Source of the DNA: Actinomycetota bacterium
GTDB taxonomy: Bacteria > Actinomycetota > Actinomycetes > Streptosporangiales > Streptosporangiaceae
DNA: 21,998 nucleotides
Direction of reading: 5' to 3'
Assembly (NCBI GenBank): GCA_003168295.1
Contig: PMST01000327.1
Span: 1 to 21,998 of the forward strand
Made by a program: the position numbers and the translations under genes. Shown piece by piece: positions 14,973-21,745 of the stretch (position 1 is the first letter of the stretch; every line of letters starts with the position of its first letter). The notes beneath the pieces were generated by a model, which did not search any database, was not told where the DNA came from, and saw only the letters and a program-made list of their open reading frames with translations.

Positions 14973-16766
14973 GTGGCTGCCGTGCCGAGAAGCGGAACGC
15001 CGGAGAGCTCTTCCGCGCCGCCTTCCGCCGCTCCCTCCGGCCCGGCCCAGGCCGTATCCGGGCAGGCCGGATCGGCTCGCGACACCCTGGGCGGTGACGC
15101 GCGTCCTGTCGGCCAACGGCGGCCGTCCGGTCCGGCGGCCATCCGCCGTCGCGTCCTGGTCTCAGCGGCGATCGTGCTGGCCGTGGCGCTGCTCTTCGTC
15201 GCGTACCTGCAGGTGTCCCGGACCTATCCAGAGAACTCCGACGAGTCGAACATCTTGCTGATGGCGTGGGACATGCTGCACGGCAACGTGCTGCTGCACG
15301 GCTGGTACCTGTCCGACGTCTCGTTCTACACCACCGAGCTGCCGCAGTACGTGATGCTGGAACGCTTCATCGGCCTGCATACGGACACCGCCCACGTCGC
15401 GGCGGCGATGACGTACACGCTCGTCGTGGTGTTCGCCGTGCTGCTGGCCAGGGGCAGCACATCCGGCCGTGAAGCGTGGCCGCGGATGCTGCTGACCACC
15501 GGCATCATGTTCGCGCCTCAGCTCGGGGTCGCGGTTTTCGTCCTGCTGCTGTCCGTCGGGCACATCGGCACGGCCGCGCCCCTCATGCTGACCTGGCTGG
15601 TCATAGACCGGTTTGGCGCAGCCAACGGAACCAACGGAGCCAAGCCTCGCTGGTGGGTGCCCGTCATCGTCGGGCTGCTGCTGACGTGGGTGCTGGTCGC
15701 CGACCCGCTCGTGCTCGTGGTCGGGATCATCCCCCTCGTCGCCGTGTGCGCGCTGCGCGCCGTCCGCGGGCTGACCGCCGAACGGCGCCGGGCCGGACCC
15801 GACGCCCGGTCCGCCGGCTGGCTGCCCGGCGGCCTGACGGCTCAGTGGTACGAGCTGTCCCTGGCCGTCGCGGCTATCCTCGCCGAAGGACTTGCCTCGC
15901 TGGTCAACCGGCTGTTGCGGGCCAACGGCGGGTTTATCTTGCACCCGGTGGGCTATCAGCTCGCGCCGGTGCACACCTGGGCGAAGCATGCCTGGGTGAC
16001 CGCAGAGGGACTGCTCGCGCTCTTCGGCGCCAAGCCGCAGGGGCCAGCGGTTCAGCTGGCCTTCGCGCTAGCGCACCTGGCCGGGGTGGGCCTCGTGCTG
16101 TGGGCCATGTACCGGGTGGCCCGGCACTTCTTCAGCTGGCCCGACATGATCAGCCAGATCCTGATCATCGCGATGGTCCTCAACGTCGTGGTGTACGTGC
16201 CGAGCACGCTGGCCGACGCGACCGACCTGAACGCCAGGGAGTTCGCGGTCGTCCTGCCGTTCGGGGCGGTCCTGGCCGGCCGTACGCTGGCGGCCAGCCT
16301 GCGCGCCCGCGAGCCCGGCCGGCGTAACTGGCTCGCGTCGGCCTTGCTGGCTGTAGCCGTCGTCTACGCCGCCAGCCTCGGGTACGCCGCGGCCCAGCCG
16401 TCCGCTCCCGCCGCCAACACCCAGCTGGGAAAGTTCCTGGCCGCGCATCATCTGACCCGTGGCATCGGGGGGTATTGGGAGTCGAGCGTCGTCACCGTCG
16501 GCAGCAACGGCGCCGTCACCATCAGGGCGGTGGGGCCGGTACACCTGCAGCCGGACCTGTGGGAGTCCAAGAGTTCCTGGTACGACTCCGGGTCGAACCG
16601 GGCGACGTTCCTGGTCACCGACAGCGCGTCCGGCTTCTTCAACCACTGGCAGCCCAATCGCGCGGCGCTGGCCGCCCTGGGCCGGCCGGACCGCACGTAT
16701 CACGTCGGTACCTACACCATCTTTGTCTGGGACAAGAACCTGCTGGTTCAGGTTGGGCGCGGGTGA
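14973..16766 (+). CDS. WDMLHG-family polytopic membrane protein, paralogue D
   Basis: GTG 14973 follows GAAGGA by 4 nt; ATG 14925 is an in-frame alternative with no ribosome site. From GTG the product has 597 residues. A long Ser/Ala/Pro/Gly-rich tail (~60 residues) precedes the first helix. Family motifs are NSDESNILLMAWDM (88-101), HGNVLLHGW, DVSFYTTELPQY (115-126), the GHIGTAAP form of the SPDH motif, REFAVVLPFGAVLAGR, GYWESS, LWESKSSWYDSG and YTIFVWDKNLL near the end. The second acidic residue of the SDG.D motif is shifted (SDES). It is divergent from YDGQF copy 2. A remnant of a further paralogue overlaps its 3' end by 4 bp (GTGA), so a tandem pair once stood here. A GT-C type transferase role acting outside the membrane is inferred from topology and from the sugar-nucleotide genes nearby. 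Confidence 0.7.
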   Translation: MAAVPRSGTPESSSAPPSAAPSGPAQAVSGQAGSARDTLGGDARPVGQRRPSGPAAIRRRVLVSAAIVLAVALLFVAYLQVSRTYPENSDESNILLMAWDMLHGNVLLHGWYLSDVSFYTTELPQYVMLERFIGLHTDTAHVAAAMTYTLVVVFAVLLARGSTSGREAWPRMLLTTGIMFAPQLGVAVFVLLLSVGHIGTAAPLMLTWLVIDRFGAANGTNGAKPRWWVPVIVGLLLTWVLVADPLVLVVGIIPLVAVCALRAVRGLTAERRRAGPDARSAGWLPGGLTAQWYELSLAVAAILAEGLASLVNRLLRANGGFILHPVGYQLAPVHTWAKHAWVTAEGLLALFGAKPQGPAVQLAFALAHLAGVGLVLWAMYRVARHFFSWPDMISQILIIAMVLNVVVYVPSTLADATDLNAREFAVVLPFGAVLAGRTLAASLRAREPGRRNWLASALLAVAVVYAASLGYAAAQPSAPAANTQLGKFLAAHHLTRGIGGYWESSVVTVGSNGAVTIRAVGPVHLQPDLWESKSSWYDSGSNRATFLVTDSASGFFNHWQPNRAALAALGRPDRTYHVGTYTIFVWDKNLLVQVGRG

Positions 16767-16933
16767 CGGCACGGCTTCGTGGTGCGCTGCTGGCGCGCAT
16801 CGCTCTGGCCGCGATTGTCCTTTCGTCGCTGAATTCGGCCCGGAACACGTCCGGTCCGCCGGCCCGCATCTAGGCGTACCGCCAGTACACGGTCCTGGTC
16901 TGGAGCAAGAATCTGCTGACCGGACTCGGCTGA
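16763..16933 (+). pseudogene. internally deleted remnant of another WDMLHG paralogue
   Basis: GTG 16763 overlaps the stop of paralogue D as in an operon, opening a 36-codon frame that ends at TAG 16871-16873. Its end reads SGPPARI, then the stop, then AYRQYTVLVWSKNLLTGLG and TGA 16931-16933, all in one frame. This aligns gap-free to GKPARTYHVGSYTVLVWNKNLL of paralogue A, with TAG in place of the Tyr codon. The 5' part (RLRGALLARIALAAIVL) could be what remains of an N-terminal tail and helix. If so, a large in-frame internal deletion joined start and end, and a later point mutation added the stop. A short peptide might still be made from the GTG, but nothing indicates a function. Confidence 0.7.
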
Positions 16934-16960
16934 GCCGGCAACCAACACGTCAGGATGCTG

Positions 16961-16987
16961 TTGTCAGGGGGCGACGGGACGTAGCCT
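16961..16987 (+). promoter_or_regulatory. probable promoter of pafA (leaderless)
   Basis: TTGTCA (16961-16966) resembles a -35 box and TAGCCT (16982-16987) fits the actinobacterial TANNNT -10 box; the 15-bp spacing is short. The -10 box ends exactly 6 nt before GTG 16994, so transcription would start at or next to the start codon. No Shine-Dalgarno sequence precedes the GTG. Confidence 0.45.
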
Positions 16988-16993
16988 TGGCGT

Positions 16994-18352
16994 GTGGATC
17001 GGCGAATATTCGGGCTCGAGAACGAGTACGGCGTTACGTGTACCTTCCGCGGGCAACGGCGTCTCTCGCCTGACGAGGTCGCGCGCTATCTCTTCCGGCG
17101 CGTGGTGTCATGGGGGCGGAGCAGCAACGTTTTCCTCAGGAACGGGGCCCGGCTCTACCTCGACGTGGGCAGTCATCCGGAATACGCCACGCCCGAATGT
17201 GACAACGTCCTGGATCTCGTGGCCCATGACAAGGCGGGCGAACGGATCCTGGAGGGGCTGCTCGTCGACGCCGACCGCCGGCTGCGCGAGGAGGGTATCG
17301 CCGGCGATATCTACCTGTTCAAGAACAACACCGACTCCGCGGGCAACTCCTACGGCTGTCACGAGAACTACCTGGTCGGCAGGCACGGGGAGTTCGGCAG
17401 GCTGGCCGATATCCTCATCCCGTTCCTGGTCACCCGCCAGATCATCTGCGGCGCGGGCAAGGTGCTGCAGACACCGCGCGGCGCCGTGTACTGCGTGAGC
17501 CAGCGGGCCGAGCACATCTGGGAGAGCGTGTCGTCGGCCACCACCAGGTCGCGCCCGATCATCAACACCAGGGACGAGCCGCATGCCGACGCCGAGCGGT
17601 TCCGGCGGCTGCATGTGATCGTCGGCGACTCCAACATGAGCGAGACCACGACGCTGCTCAAGGTCGGGTCGACCGACCTGGTGCTGCGGATGATCGAGGC
17701 CGGCGCGATCATGCGTGACCTGACCCTGGACAACGCGATCCGGGCGATCCGCGAGGTCAGCCACGACATGACCGGGCGCAGCCGGGTCAGGCTGGCGAGC
17801 GGGCGCGAGCTGTCCGCCCTGGACATCCAGTACGAGTACCTGAACCGGGCGAAAGACTTCACCGACAAGTACGGCGCCGACCCGGTGAGCAAGCGGGTGC
17901 TCGACATGTGGGAGCGGGCGCTGAGCGCGATCGAGACGGGCAACCTCGACCTGATCGCACGGGAGATCGACTGGGTCACCAAGTACCAGCTGATCGAGCG
18001 CTACCGGGCTCGCCATGACCTGCCGTTGTCCTCGCCGCGGGTCGCGCAGCTCGATCTGGCCTATCACGATGTGCACCGGGGCCGGGGCCTGTACTACCTG
18101 CTGCAGCGCGCCGGGGCGGTGGAGCGGGCCGCCCGCGACATCGATATCTTCGAGGCCAAGTCCGTCCCGCCGCAGACCACCCGGGCCAAGCTGCGCGGCG
18201 AGTTCATCCGCCGGGCTCAGGAGAAGCGGCGCGACTTCACCGTCGACTGGGTGCACCTGAAGCTGAACGACCAGGCCCAGCGGACCGTGCTCTGCAAGGA
18301 CCCGTTCCGTTCAGTAGACGAACGCGTCGAAAAGCTCATCGCCGGCATGTGA
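16994..18352 (+). CDS. pafA: Pup--protein ligase PafA
   Basis: The 452-residue product is full length and unmistakable. PafA joins the C-terminal glutamate of the small protein Pup to lysines of target proteins using ATP, marking them for the actinobacterial proteasome. The N-terminus [16 protein letters not shown] places the ATP/metal-binding glutamates Glu9 and Glu11. Asp57 in [16 protein letters not shown] is the catalytic base position of the family. Further conserved blocks are [62 protein letters not shown] and the C-terminal [14 protein letters not shown] followed by [16 protein letters not shown] 16994 matches the family N-terminus and is probably leaderless. Downstream genes (FKBP, pafB, pafC) fit the usual actinobacterial order. 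Upstream, however, lies the glycan island rather than proteasome subunit genes. Confidence 0.97.
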   Translation: MDRRIFGLENEYGVTCTFRGQRRLSPDEVARYLFRRVVSWGRSSNVFLRNGARLYLDVGSHPEYATPECDNVLDLVAHDKAGERILEGLLVDADRRLREEGIAGDIYLFKNNTDSAGNSYGCHENYLVGRHGEFGRLADILIPFLVTRQIICGAGKVLQTPRGAVYCVSQRAEHIWESVSSATTRSRPIINTRDEPHADAERFRRLHVIVGDSNMSETTTLLKVGSTDLVLRMIEAGAIMRDLTLDNAIRAIREVSHDMTGRSRVRLASGRELSALDIQYEYLNRAKDFTDKYGADPVSKRVLDMWERALSAIETGNLDLIAREIDWVTKYQLIERYRARHDLPLSSPRVAQLDLAYHDVHRGRGLYYLLQRAGAVERAARDIDIFEAKSVPPQTTRAKLRGEFIRRAQEKRRDFTVDWVHLKLNDQAQRTVLCKDPFRSVDERVEKLIAGM

Positions 18353-18363
18353 ACTAGCCGTCG

Positions 18364-18418
18364 CCCCCAGCCTGAGGGGTTCCTGGGGGGTTCATGGGTT
18401 CGTCCCCCGGGGCCAACA
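18364..18418 (+). repeat. G-tract/C-tract dispersed repeat, copy 2
   Basis: This lies 11 bp after the pafA stop. GGGGTTCCTGGGGGG and GGGTTCGTCCCCC (18396-18408), followed by CCAACA, match copies 1 and 3 in order and orientation. CCCC/GGGG at 18364-18379 could form a small hairpin that helps end pafA transcription. It is the shortest of the three copies. Its right end is 8 bp from the likely -10 box of the next gene. Confidence 0.75.
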
Positions 18419-18425
18419 GAGCCAG

Positions 18426-18431
18426 TAGGCT
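18426..18431 (+). promoter_or_regulatory. candidate -10 box of the FKBP lipoprotein gene
   Basis: TAGGCT is a common actinobacterial -10 sequence. The expected start of transcription would be near 18438, leaving a ~27-nt leader that holds GAGG (18456-18459) before ATG 18465. No clear -35 is seen; that position lies in the end of the G/C-tract repeat. Confidence 0.35.
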
Positions 18432-18464
18432 GGCGGAGCTAATATCCACGACATTGAGGTTTTC

Positions 18465-19445
18465 ATGCGACGCTTTCTAGCGCTCATCGCCATTGCATTG
18501 CTGGGCGGGGCAGTCCTGGCGGGCTGCGGTTCGTCTTCCTCGTCGTCCAAGTCGTCCTCGTCCTCGTCGTCATCCTCGTCCGTCGGGGCGAACTCGTCCG
18601 TGACGGCGACCGGAGCGTTCGGCAAGGCGCCGACGGTGAGCATCCCGAAGGCGAAGGCCGGCACCAAGCTTGCGGTCAAGACGGTCATCCAGGGCACCGG
18701 GACCACGTTGACCAAGGCAGACGCCATGGCCGCGAACTTCGTCCTGTACTTCTGGTCCGGCACCACCTCCTCGCTGAAGGCGAACACCTTCACCAGCAAC
18801 CCCACCGTGATCGGCGGCACGATGCTGCCCGGTCTGGAGACCGCCTTGATCGGCCAGAAGGTCGGGAGCCGGGTTCTCGCGGTAATTCCGCCCGCGGACG
18901 GATACGGCACCTCGGGGAACTCACAGCTCGGCATCACCGGCAGCACCACGCTGGTGTTCGTCATCGACGTGCTCAAGTCGTACGCCGACACCGCGTCCGC
19001 GTCCGGCACCCAGGTGTCCAACGGCGGCGGTGACCTGCCGACGGTCAGCGCCAAGGCGGCCAGCGCGCCGACGCTGACTTTCTCGTCCACCAAGGCGCCG
19101 AGCGGACTGGTGGCCAAGACGCTGATCAAGGGCAATGGCCCGAAGGTCGTCAAGGGCGAGTACGTCATCGCCCAGTACTCCGGTTACATCTGGCGGACCA
19201 AGGCGGTCTTCGGTTCTTCCTGGTCGTCGGGATCGCCGTTTGGCTTCCTCATCGGCGCGTCGCCCGAGCAGGTGATCCCCGGCTGGGACAAGGGCCTGGA
19301 GGGCCAGACCGTCGGCAGCCGGGTGATGCTCTCCATCCCGCCGGCTGAAGGGTACGGCTCGGCCGGGAACTCCGATGCGGGCATCAAGGGCACCGACAGC
19401 CTGGTGTTCGTGGTCGACATCATCGACGCCCTCAAGCAGAGCTGA
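18465..19445 (+). CDS. two-domain FKBP-type peptidyl-prolyl isomerase lipoprotein
   Basis: ATG 18465 has GAGG 5 nt upstream; 326 residues. MRRF and a hydrophobic stretch end in the lipobox LAGC (Cys21), so the protein is expected to be exported and lipid-anchored on the outer face of the membrane. A Ser-rich linker (23-39) follows. FKBP domain 1 (~66-172) keeps VIPPADGYG and LVFVIDVL, but has MLPGL (120-124) where active FKBPs have VIPGW, and lacks the FDSS-like segment. Domain 2 (~213-324) has FGSSW, VIPGWDKGLEG (270-280, with the pocket Trp274), IPPAEGYG and LVFVVDII, so it looks able to catalyse proline isomerisation. Domain 1 is probably weak or structural. FKBP genes beside pafA are common in actinomycetes, although a secreted isomerase has no obvious role in pupylation. 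Convergent with the DUF3866 gene. Confidence 0.9.
   Translation: MRRFLALIAIALLGGAVLAGCGSSSSSSKSSSSSSSSSSVGANSSVTATGAFGKAPTVSIPKAKAGTKLAVKTVIQGTGTTLTKADAMAANFVLYFWSGTTSSLKANTFTSNPTVIGGTMLPGLETALIGQKVGSRVLAVIPPADGYGTSGNSQLGITGSTTLVFVIDVLKSYADTASASGTQVSNGGGDLPTVSAKAASAPTLTFSSTKAPSGLVAKTLIKGNGPKVVKGEYVIAQYSGYIWRTKAVFGSSWSSGSPFGFLIGASPEQVIPGWDKGLEGQTVGSRVMLSIPPAEGYGSAGNSDAGIKGTDSLVFVVDIIDALKQS
18531..18581 (+). repeat. TCN-rich simple repeat (poly-serine linker)
   Basis: Seventeen codons, all serine except one lysine, mostly TCG and TCC, directly after the lipobox cysteine. They encode a flexible tether between the lipid anchor and the first FKBP domain. Slippage by multiples of three would only change tether length. 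Confidence 0.9.
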
Positions 19446-19455
19446 CGCCGGCTTG

Positions 19456-19472
19456 CTCGGCTAACTGCCGAG
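19456..19472. terminator. hairpin between convergent genes
   Basis: CTCGGC (19456-19461) and GCCGAG (19467-19472) form a perfect 6-bp stem with a TAACT loop, in the 42-bp gap between the convergent FKBP and DUF3866 genes. There is no T run, so it is a weak bidirectional terminator candidate. Confidence 0.4.
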
Positions 19473-19487
19473 TTACCCGAGCCCTCG

Positions 19488-20603
19488 TTAACGGGCAGTG
19501 TCCGCACGCAGCAGGCGGCCGGCGTGCCGGCCGGCCGCCGCTGCGGTGAGGAAATAAGCCAGGTCCTCATCCAGCCCGCGGCCCATCGTGGACAGCGGCG
19601 CCGGGCAGGCTCTCAGGGCCGCCGCAAGGCCGTCGACGGGAACGGTGACGATCCGGTGCCGTTCGCTCAGGCGGCCGGCTTCAGCCGCCACCCGGTCGCC
19701 GAACTCCCCGTCCAGCGCGGCTACCACCACGTCGGCCCGGGCCAGCGCGACCCGGCCGTAAGCGGTCAGGCTGTGGTGCGAGATGCCGCGGTGCCGCTCG
19801 CGCGGGTCGGCGTCGCTGACCCGCAGCGACGCCACTGGGCGGCCGCCCAGCGCCGCCGCCGCGTTGACGGCCTCGCCCGCCGCCACGCCGGAAAAGCCCC
19901 AGCGGGTGCCGGTGCCAAGGTTGCCCGGTCCCTGGGCGACCACGGCGATGTCGGCGCCGAGTACGTGCCGGGCCGCGAGCAGCCCGGTGTGCACGGTCAC
20001 CGTCTCCAGGTCTCCGCCGAACGACTGCCCGGTGGTGACGGTCGCCGCCAGCCAGCCCGCTTCCTTAAGCGTCGCGCAGGTTCGGGAGAACCAGGCCGGC
20101 AACGCCCCGCCGTCCTGCATGACGTACACCACCCGGGCTGACCGGCGAGAGCCAGGGGGGTTAGCCCCGGTCCGTTCGGAATAATCGAAGACGCCGGCCA
20201 GCACGGCCGGGAGGGCGGAGTGCAGGTCGGCCACCACGACGGGCATCCCGTCGAGGTCATCGGCGTCGCGCAGCACGTCATGGTGCGGCGATCCCTGTTC
20301 GTCCGCGCCGAGCACGGTCACCTGCAGCGGCGTGTAACGGGCCTTCACCAGGTGGCCCGCGAGCGCGGGGTCCGCCGGCAGCCGGTCCGGAACCGCGACC
20401 ACGAGGGCGTAGCCGCCGGTTCCGAGGCCCAGGTCAAGCGCCGTGGTGTTGACCAGCACCCGGTCGCCGGGTTGCGGACGTCCGGTCAAAGCCGGATAGG
20501 CCAGCGCCCGGACCCGCGCGCCGTCCACCGACACATCAAGCTCGACCGCCCCCGGCCACTCCCGCCGCACGCCGCTGACGGTCCCCTCCCGCCAAGTGAT
20601 CAT
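19488..20603 (-). CDS. DUF3866 family protein
   Basis: ATG 20603-20601 gives 371 residues. The overall sequence and its position beside pafB match the actinobacterial DUF3866 family, of unknown function. The N-terminal ~100 residues (REGTVSGVRREW, PQPGDRVLVNTTALDLGLGTGGYALVV) look like a small beta-barrel domain. The rest is alpha/beta with glycine-rich loops (VVYVMQDGGALPAWFS, TVTTGQSFGGDLETVT, VVAQGPGNLGTGTRWGFSG) that could bind a ligand. No signal peptide or membrane helix is seen, so it is probably cytoplasmic. A TAGGCT -10 box ends 6 nt before the ATG and no ribosome site is present, so the mRNA is likely leaderless. It is divergent from pafB and convergent with the FKBP gene. No function is proposed. 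Confidence 0.8.
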   Translation of the reverse strand: MITWREGTVSGVRREWPGAVELDVSVDGARVRALAYPALTGRPQPGDRVLVNTTALDLGLGTGGYALVVAVPDRLPADPALAGHLVKARYTPLQVTVLGADEQGSPHHDVLRDADDLDGMPVVVADLHSALPAVLAGVFDYSERTGANPPGSRRSARVVYVMQDGGALPAWFSRTCATLKEAGWLAATVTTGQSFGGDLETVTVHTGLLAARHVLGADIAVVAQGPGNLGTGTRWGFSGVAAGEAVNAAAALGGRPVASLRVSDADPRERHRGISHHSLTAYGRVALARADVVVAALDGEFGDRVAAEAGRLSERHRIVTVPVDGLAAALRACPAPLSTMGRGLDEDLAYFLTAAAAGRHAGRLLRADTAR

Positions 20604-20609
20604 CCCCGC

Positions 20610-20615
20610 AGCCTA
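20610..20615 (-). promoter_or_regulatory. -10 box of the DUF3866 gene (leaderless start)
   Basis: Read on the minus strand the bases are TAGGCT, followed by GCGGGG and then the ATG at 20603. The box ends 6 nt before the start codon, which predicts transcription from the A of the ATG. The -35 area is covered by the palindrome AGGCCCCC-AAA-GGGGGCCT (20615-20633). Confidence 0.5.
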
Positions 20616-20752
20616 GGCCCCCAAAGGGGGCCTGCACTCGGGGGGCTTGCCCCCCCAGGGGGGTACGGGGGGGAAGTTCCCCCCGTGGGGGGTCTGGGGG
20701 GATGAAATCCCCCCAGCCCGGGGGCTCCGGGGGTCGTCCCCCGGGCTAACAC
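20615..20752 (+). repeat. G-tract/C-tract dispersed repeat, copy 3: array of five hairpins
   Basis: The stretch between the divergent DUF3866 gene and pafB is a series of inverted repeats. They are 20615-20633 (8-bp arms, AAA loop), 20640-20655 (7-bp arms), 20665-20686 (ACGGGGGG/CCCCCCGT), 20694-20716 (CTGGGGGGAT/ATCCCCCCAG, GAA loop) and 20715-20747 (AGCCCGGGGG/CCCCCGGGCT). The last part, ending CCCCCGGGCTAACAC (20738-20752), is shared exactly with copy 1 and closely with copy 2. It is the longest copy. Hairpins and G runs this close to two promoters may affect transcription; that is inference. Confidence 0.85.
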
Positions 20753-20755
20753 AGC

Positions 20756-20761
20756 TAATCT
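20756..20761 (+). promoter_or_regulatory. -10 box of pafB (leaderless start)
   Basis: TAATCT ends 6 nt before ATG 20768, so transcription is expected to begin at the start codon. No Shine-Dalgarno sequence exists in the 20 nt upstream. The -35 position, 17 bp upstream, falls on GTCGTC within the right end of the G/C-tract repeat. Confidence 0.5.
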
Positions 20762-20767
20762 TTATAC

Positions 20768-21745
20768 ATGTCGAAGCGCAAGACCGAGCGGCTTCTCGGC
20801 CTTGTCGTCTGCCTGCTCTCCACCAGCCGTTATCTCAGCGCCGACCAGATCCGGGCGGCGGTGCCCGGTTACCCGGAGCAGGATGACCTGTTCAAGCGGA
20901 TGTTCGAGCGGGACAAGGAAGATCTCCGCGAGCTTGGCGTGCCGCTGGAGACCGGCCTTAACCACCCGTTTGACGATGATCCGGGTTACCGGATCAGGCA
21001 GCAGGCTTACGAACTGCCCGAGCTTCGGCTCGAGGCGGACGAGGCGGCCGTGCTCGGCTTGGCCGCCCGGGTCTGGCGGCGGGCTGAGCTGGCTGGCGCT
21101 GCGGCGGGCGCGCTGCTGAAGCTGCGGGCGGCCGGCATCGACGCGGCCAGCCTCGACGAGTCGGACGAGAATCCGTCCGCGCAGGGCATCGAGCCCCGGC
21201 TGGGCACGCCGGAGCCGGCCTTCGGGCCGTTGTGGGAAGCGGTCAGGGACCGCCGCCCGGTGACGTTCAGCTATCGCGCGGCGGGCCGGAGCGATCCGCA
21301 GCGGCGCGAGCTGGAGCCGTGGGGTGTGGTGAACCGGCATGGCCGCTGGTACGTGGCCGGCCGGGACCGCGGGCGCGACGCCACCCGGGTGTTCCGGCTG
21401 GGCCGGATCGCGGGGCCGGTGAAGTTCTGCGGGCCGGCGGGCAGCGTGACCGTCCCGGACGGCACGGACGTACGCGAGCTGGTCAGCGACTGGGATTCGG
21501 TGCCCGCGCCCGAGCGCACGGCGGTCCTCCGGGTTCGGACCGGGGCCGGCGTCGGCCTGCGGCGGCACGCCGTCTCGGTGCGCCGCCAGGACACCGAGCC
21601 GGGCTGGGATCTGGTCACGGTGCGTTTCGCCGACGTGGGCTGGTTCGCGGACACCGCCGCCTCGTTCGGCCCGGACGTGGTGGTGCTCGACCCTCCCGAT
21701 CTGCGGGAGGCCGTGATCCGCCGGCTGAAGGGGGTCCTCGCGTGA
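20768..21745 (+). CDS. pafB: WYL-domain transcriptional regulator PafB
   Basis: 325 residues from ATG 20768; the start MSKRKTERLLGLVVCLLST fits the family N-terminus. A winged-helix DNA-binding domain occupies ~1-75, with LFKRMFERDKEDLRELGVPL typical of PafB. A linker follows, then the WYL domain: ELEPWGVVNRHGRWYVAGRD (WYVAG at 194-198) and TRVFRLGRI (206-214), whose arginines are proposed to bind a nucleic-acid ligand. A WCX-like C-terminal domain (~235-325) completes it. In mycobacteria PafB and PafC form the PafBC activator of the LexA-independent DNA-damage response; the name reflects only their position beside pafA. It overlaps pafC by 4 bp (GTGA), so the partners are made together. The mRNA is probably leaderless. 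Confidence 0.95.
   Translation: MSKRKTERLLGLVVCLLSTSRYLSADQIRAAVPGYPEQDDLFKRMFERDKEDLRELGVPLETGLNHPFDDDPGYRIRQQAYELPELRLEADEAAVLGLAARVWRRAELAGAAAGALLKLRAAGIDAASLDESDENPSAQGIEPRLGTPEPAFGPLWEAVRDRRPVTFSYRAAGRSDPQRRELEPWGVVNRHGRWYVAGRDRGRDATRVFRLGRIAGPVKFCGPAGSVTVPDGTDVRELVSDWDSVPAPERTAVLRVRTGAGVGLRRHAVSVRRQDTEPGWDLVTVRFADVGWFADTAASFGPDVVVLDPPDLREAVIRRLKGVLA

Noticed and set aside
17108..18256. 382-codon antisense frame across pafA
   Set aside because: It is complementary to a highly conserved gene, its composition is typical of antisense frames in GC-rich DNA, and it has no ribosome site.
20615..20752. CRISPR-like array or rho-independent terminator
   Set aside because: The units are palindromes of differing sequence without spacers of constant length, and no T run follows any hairpin.
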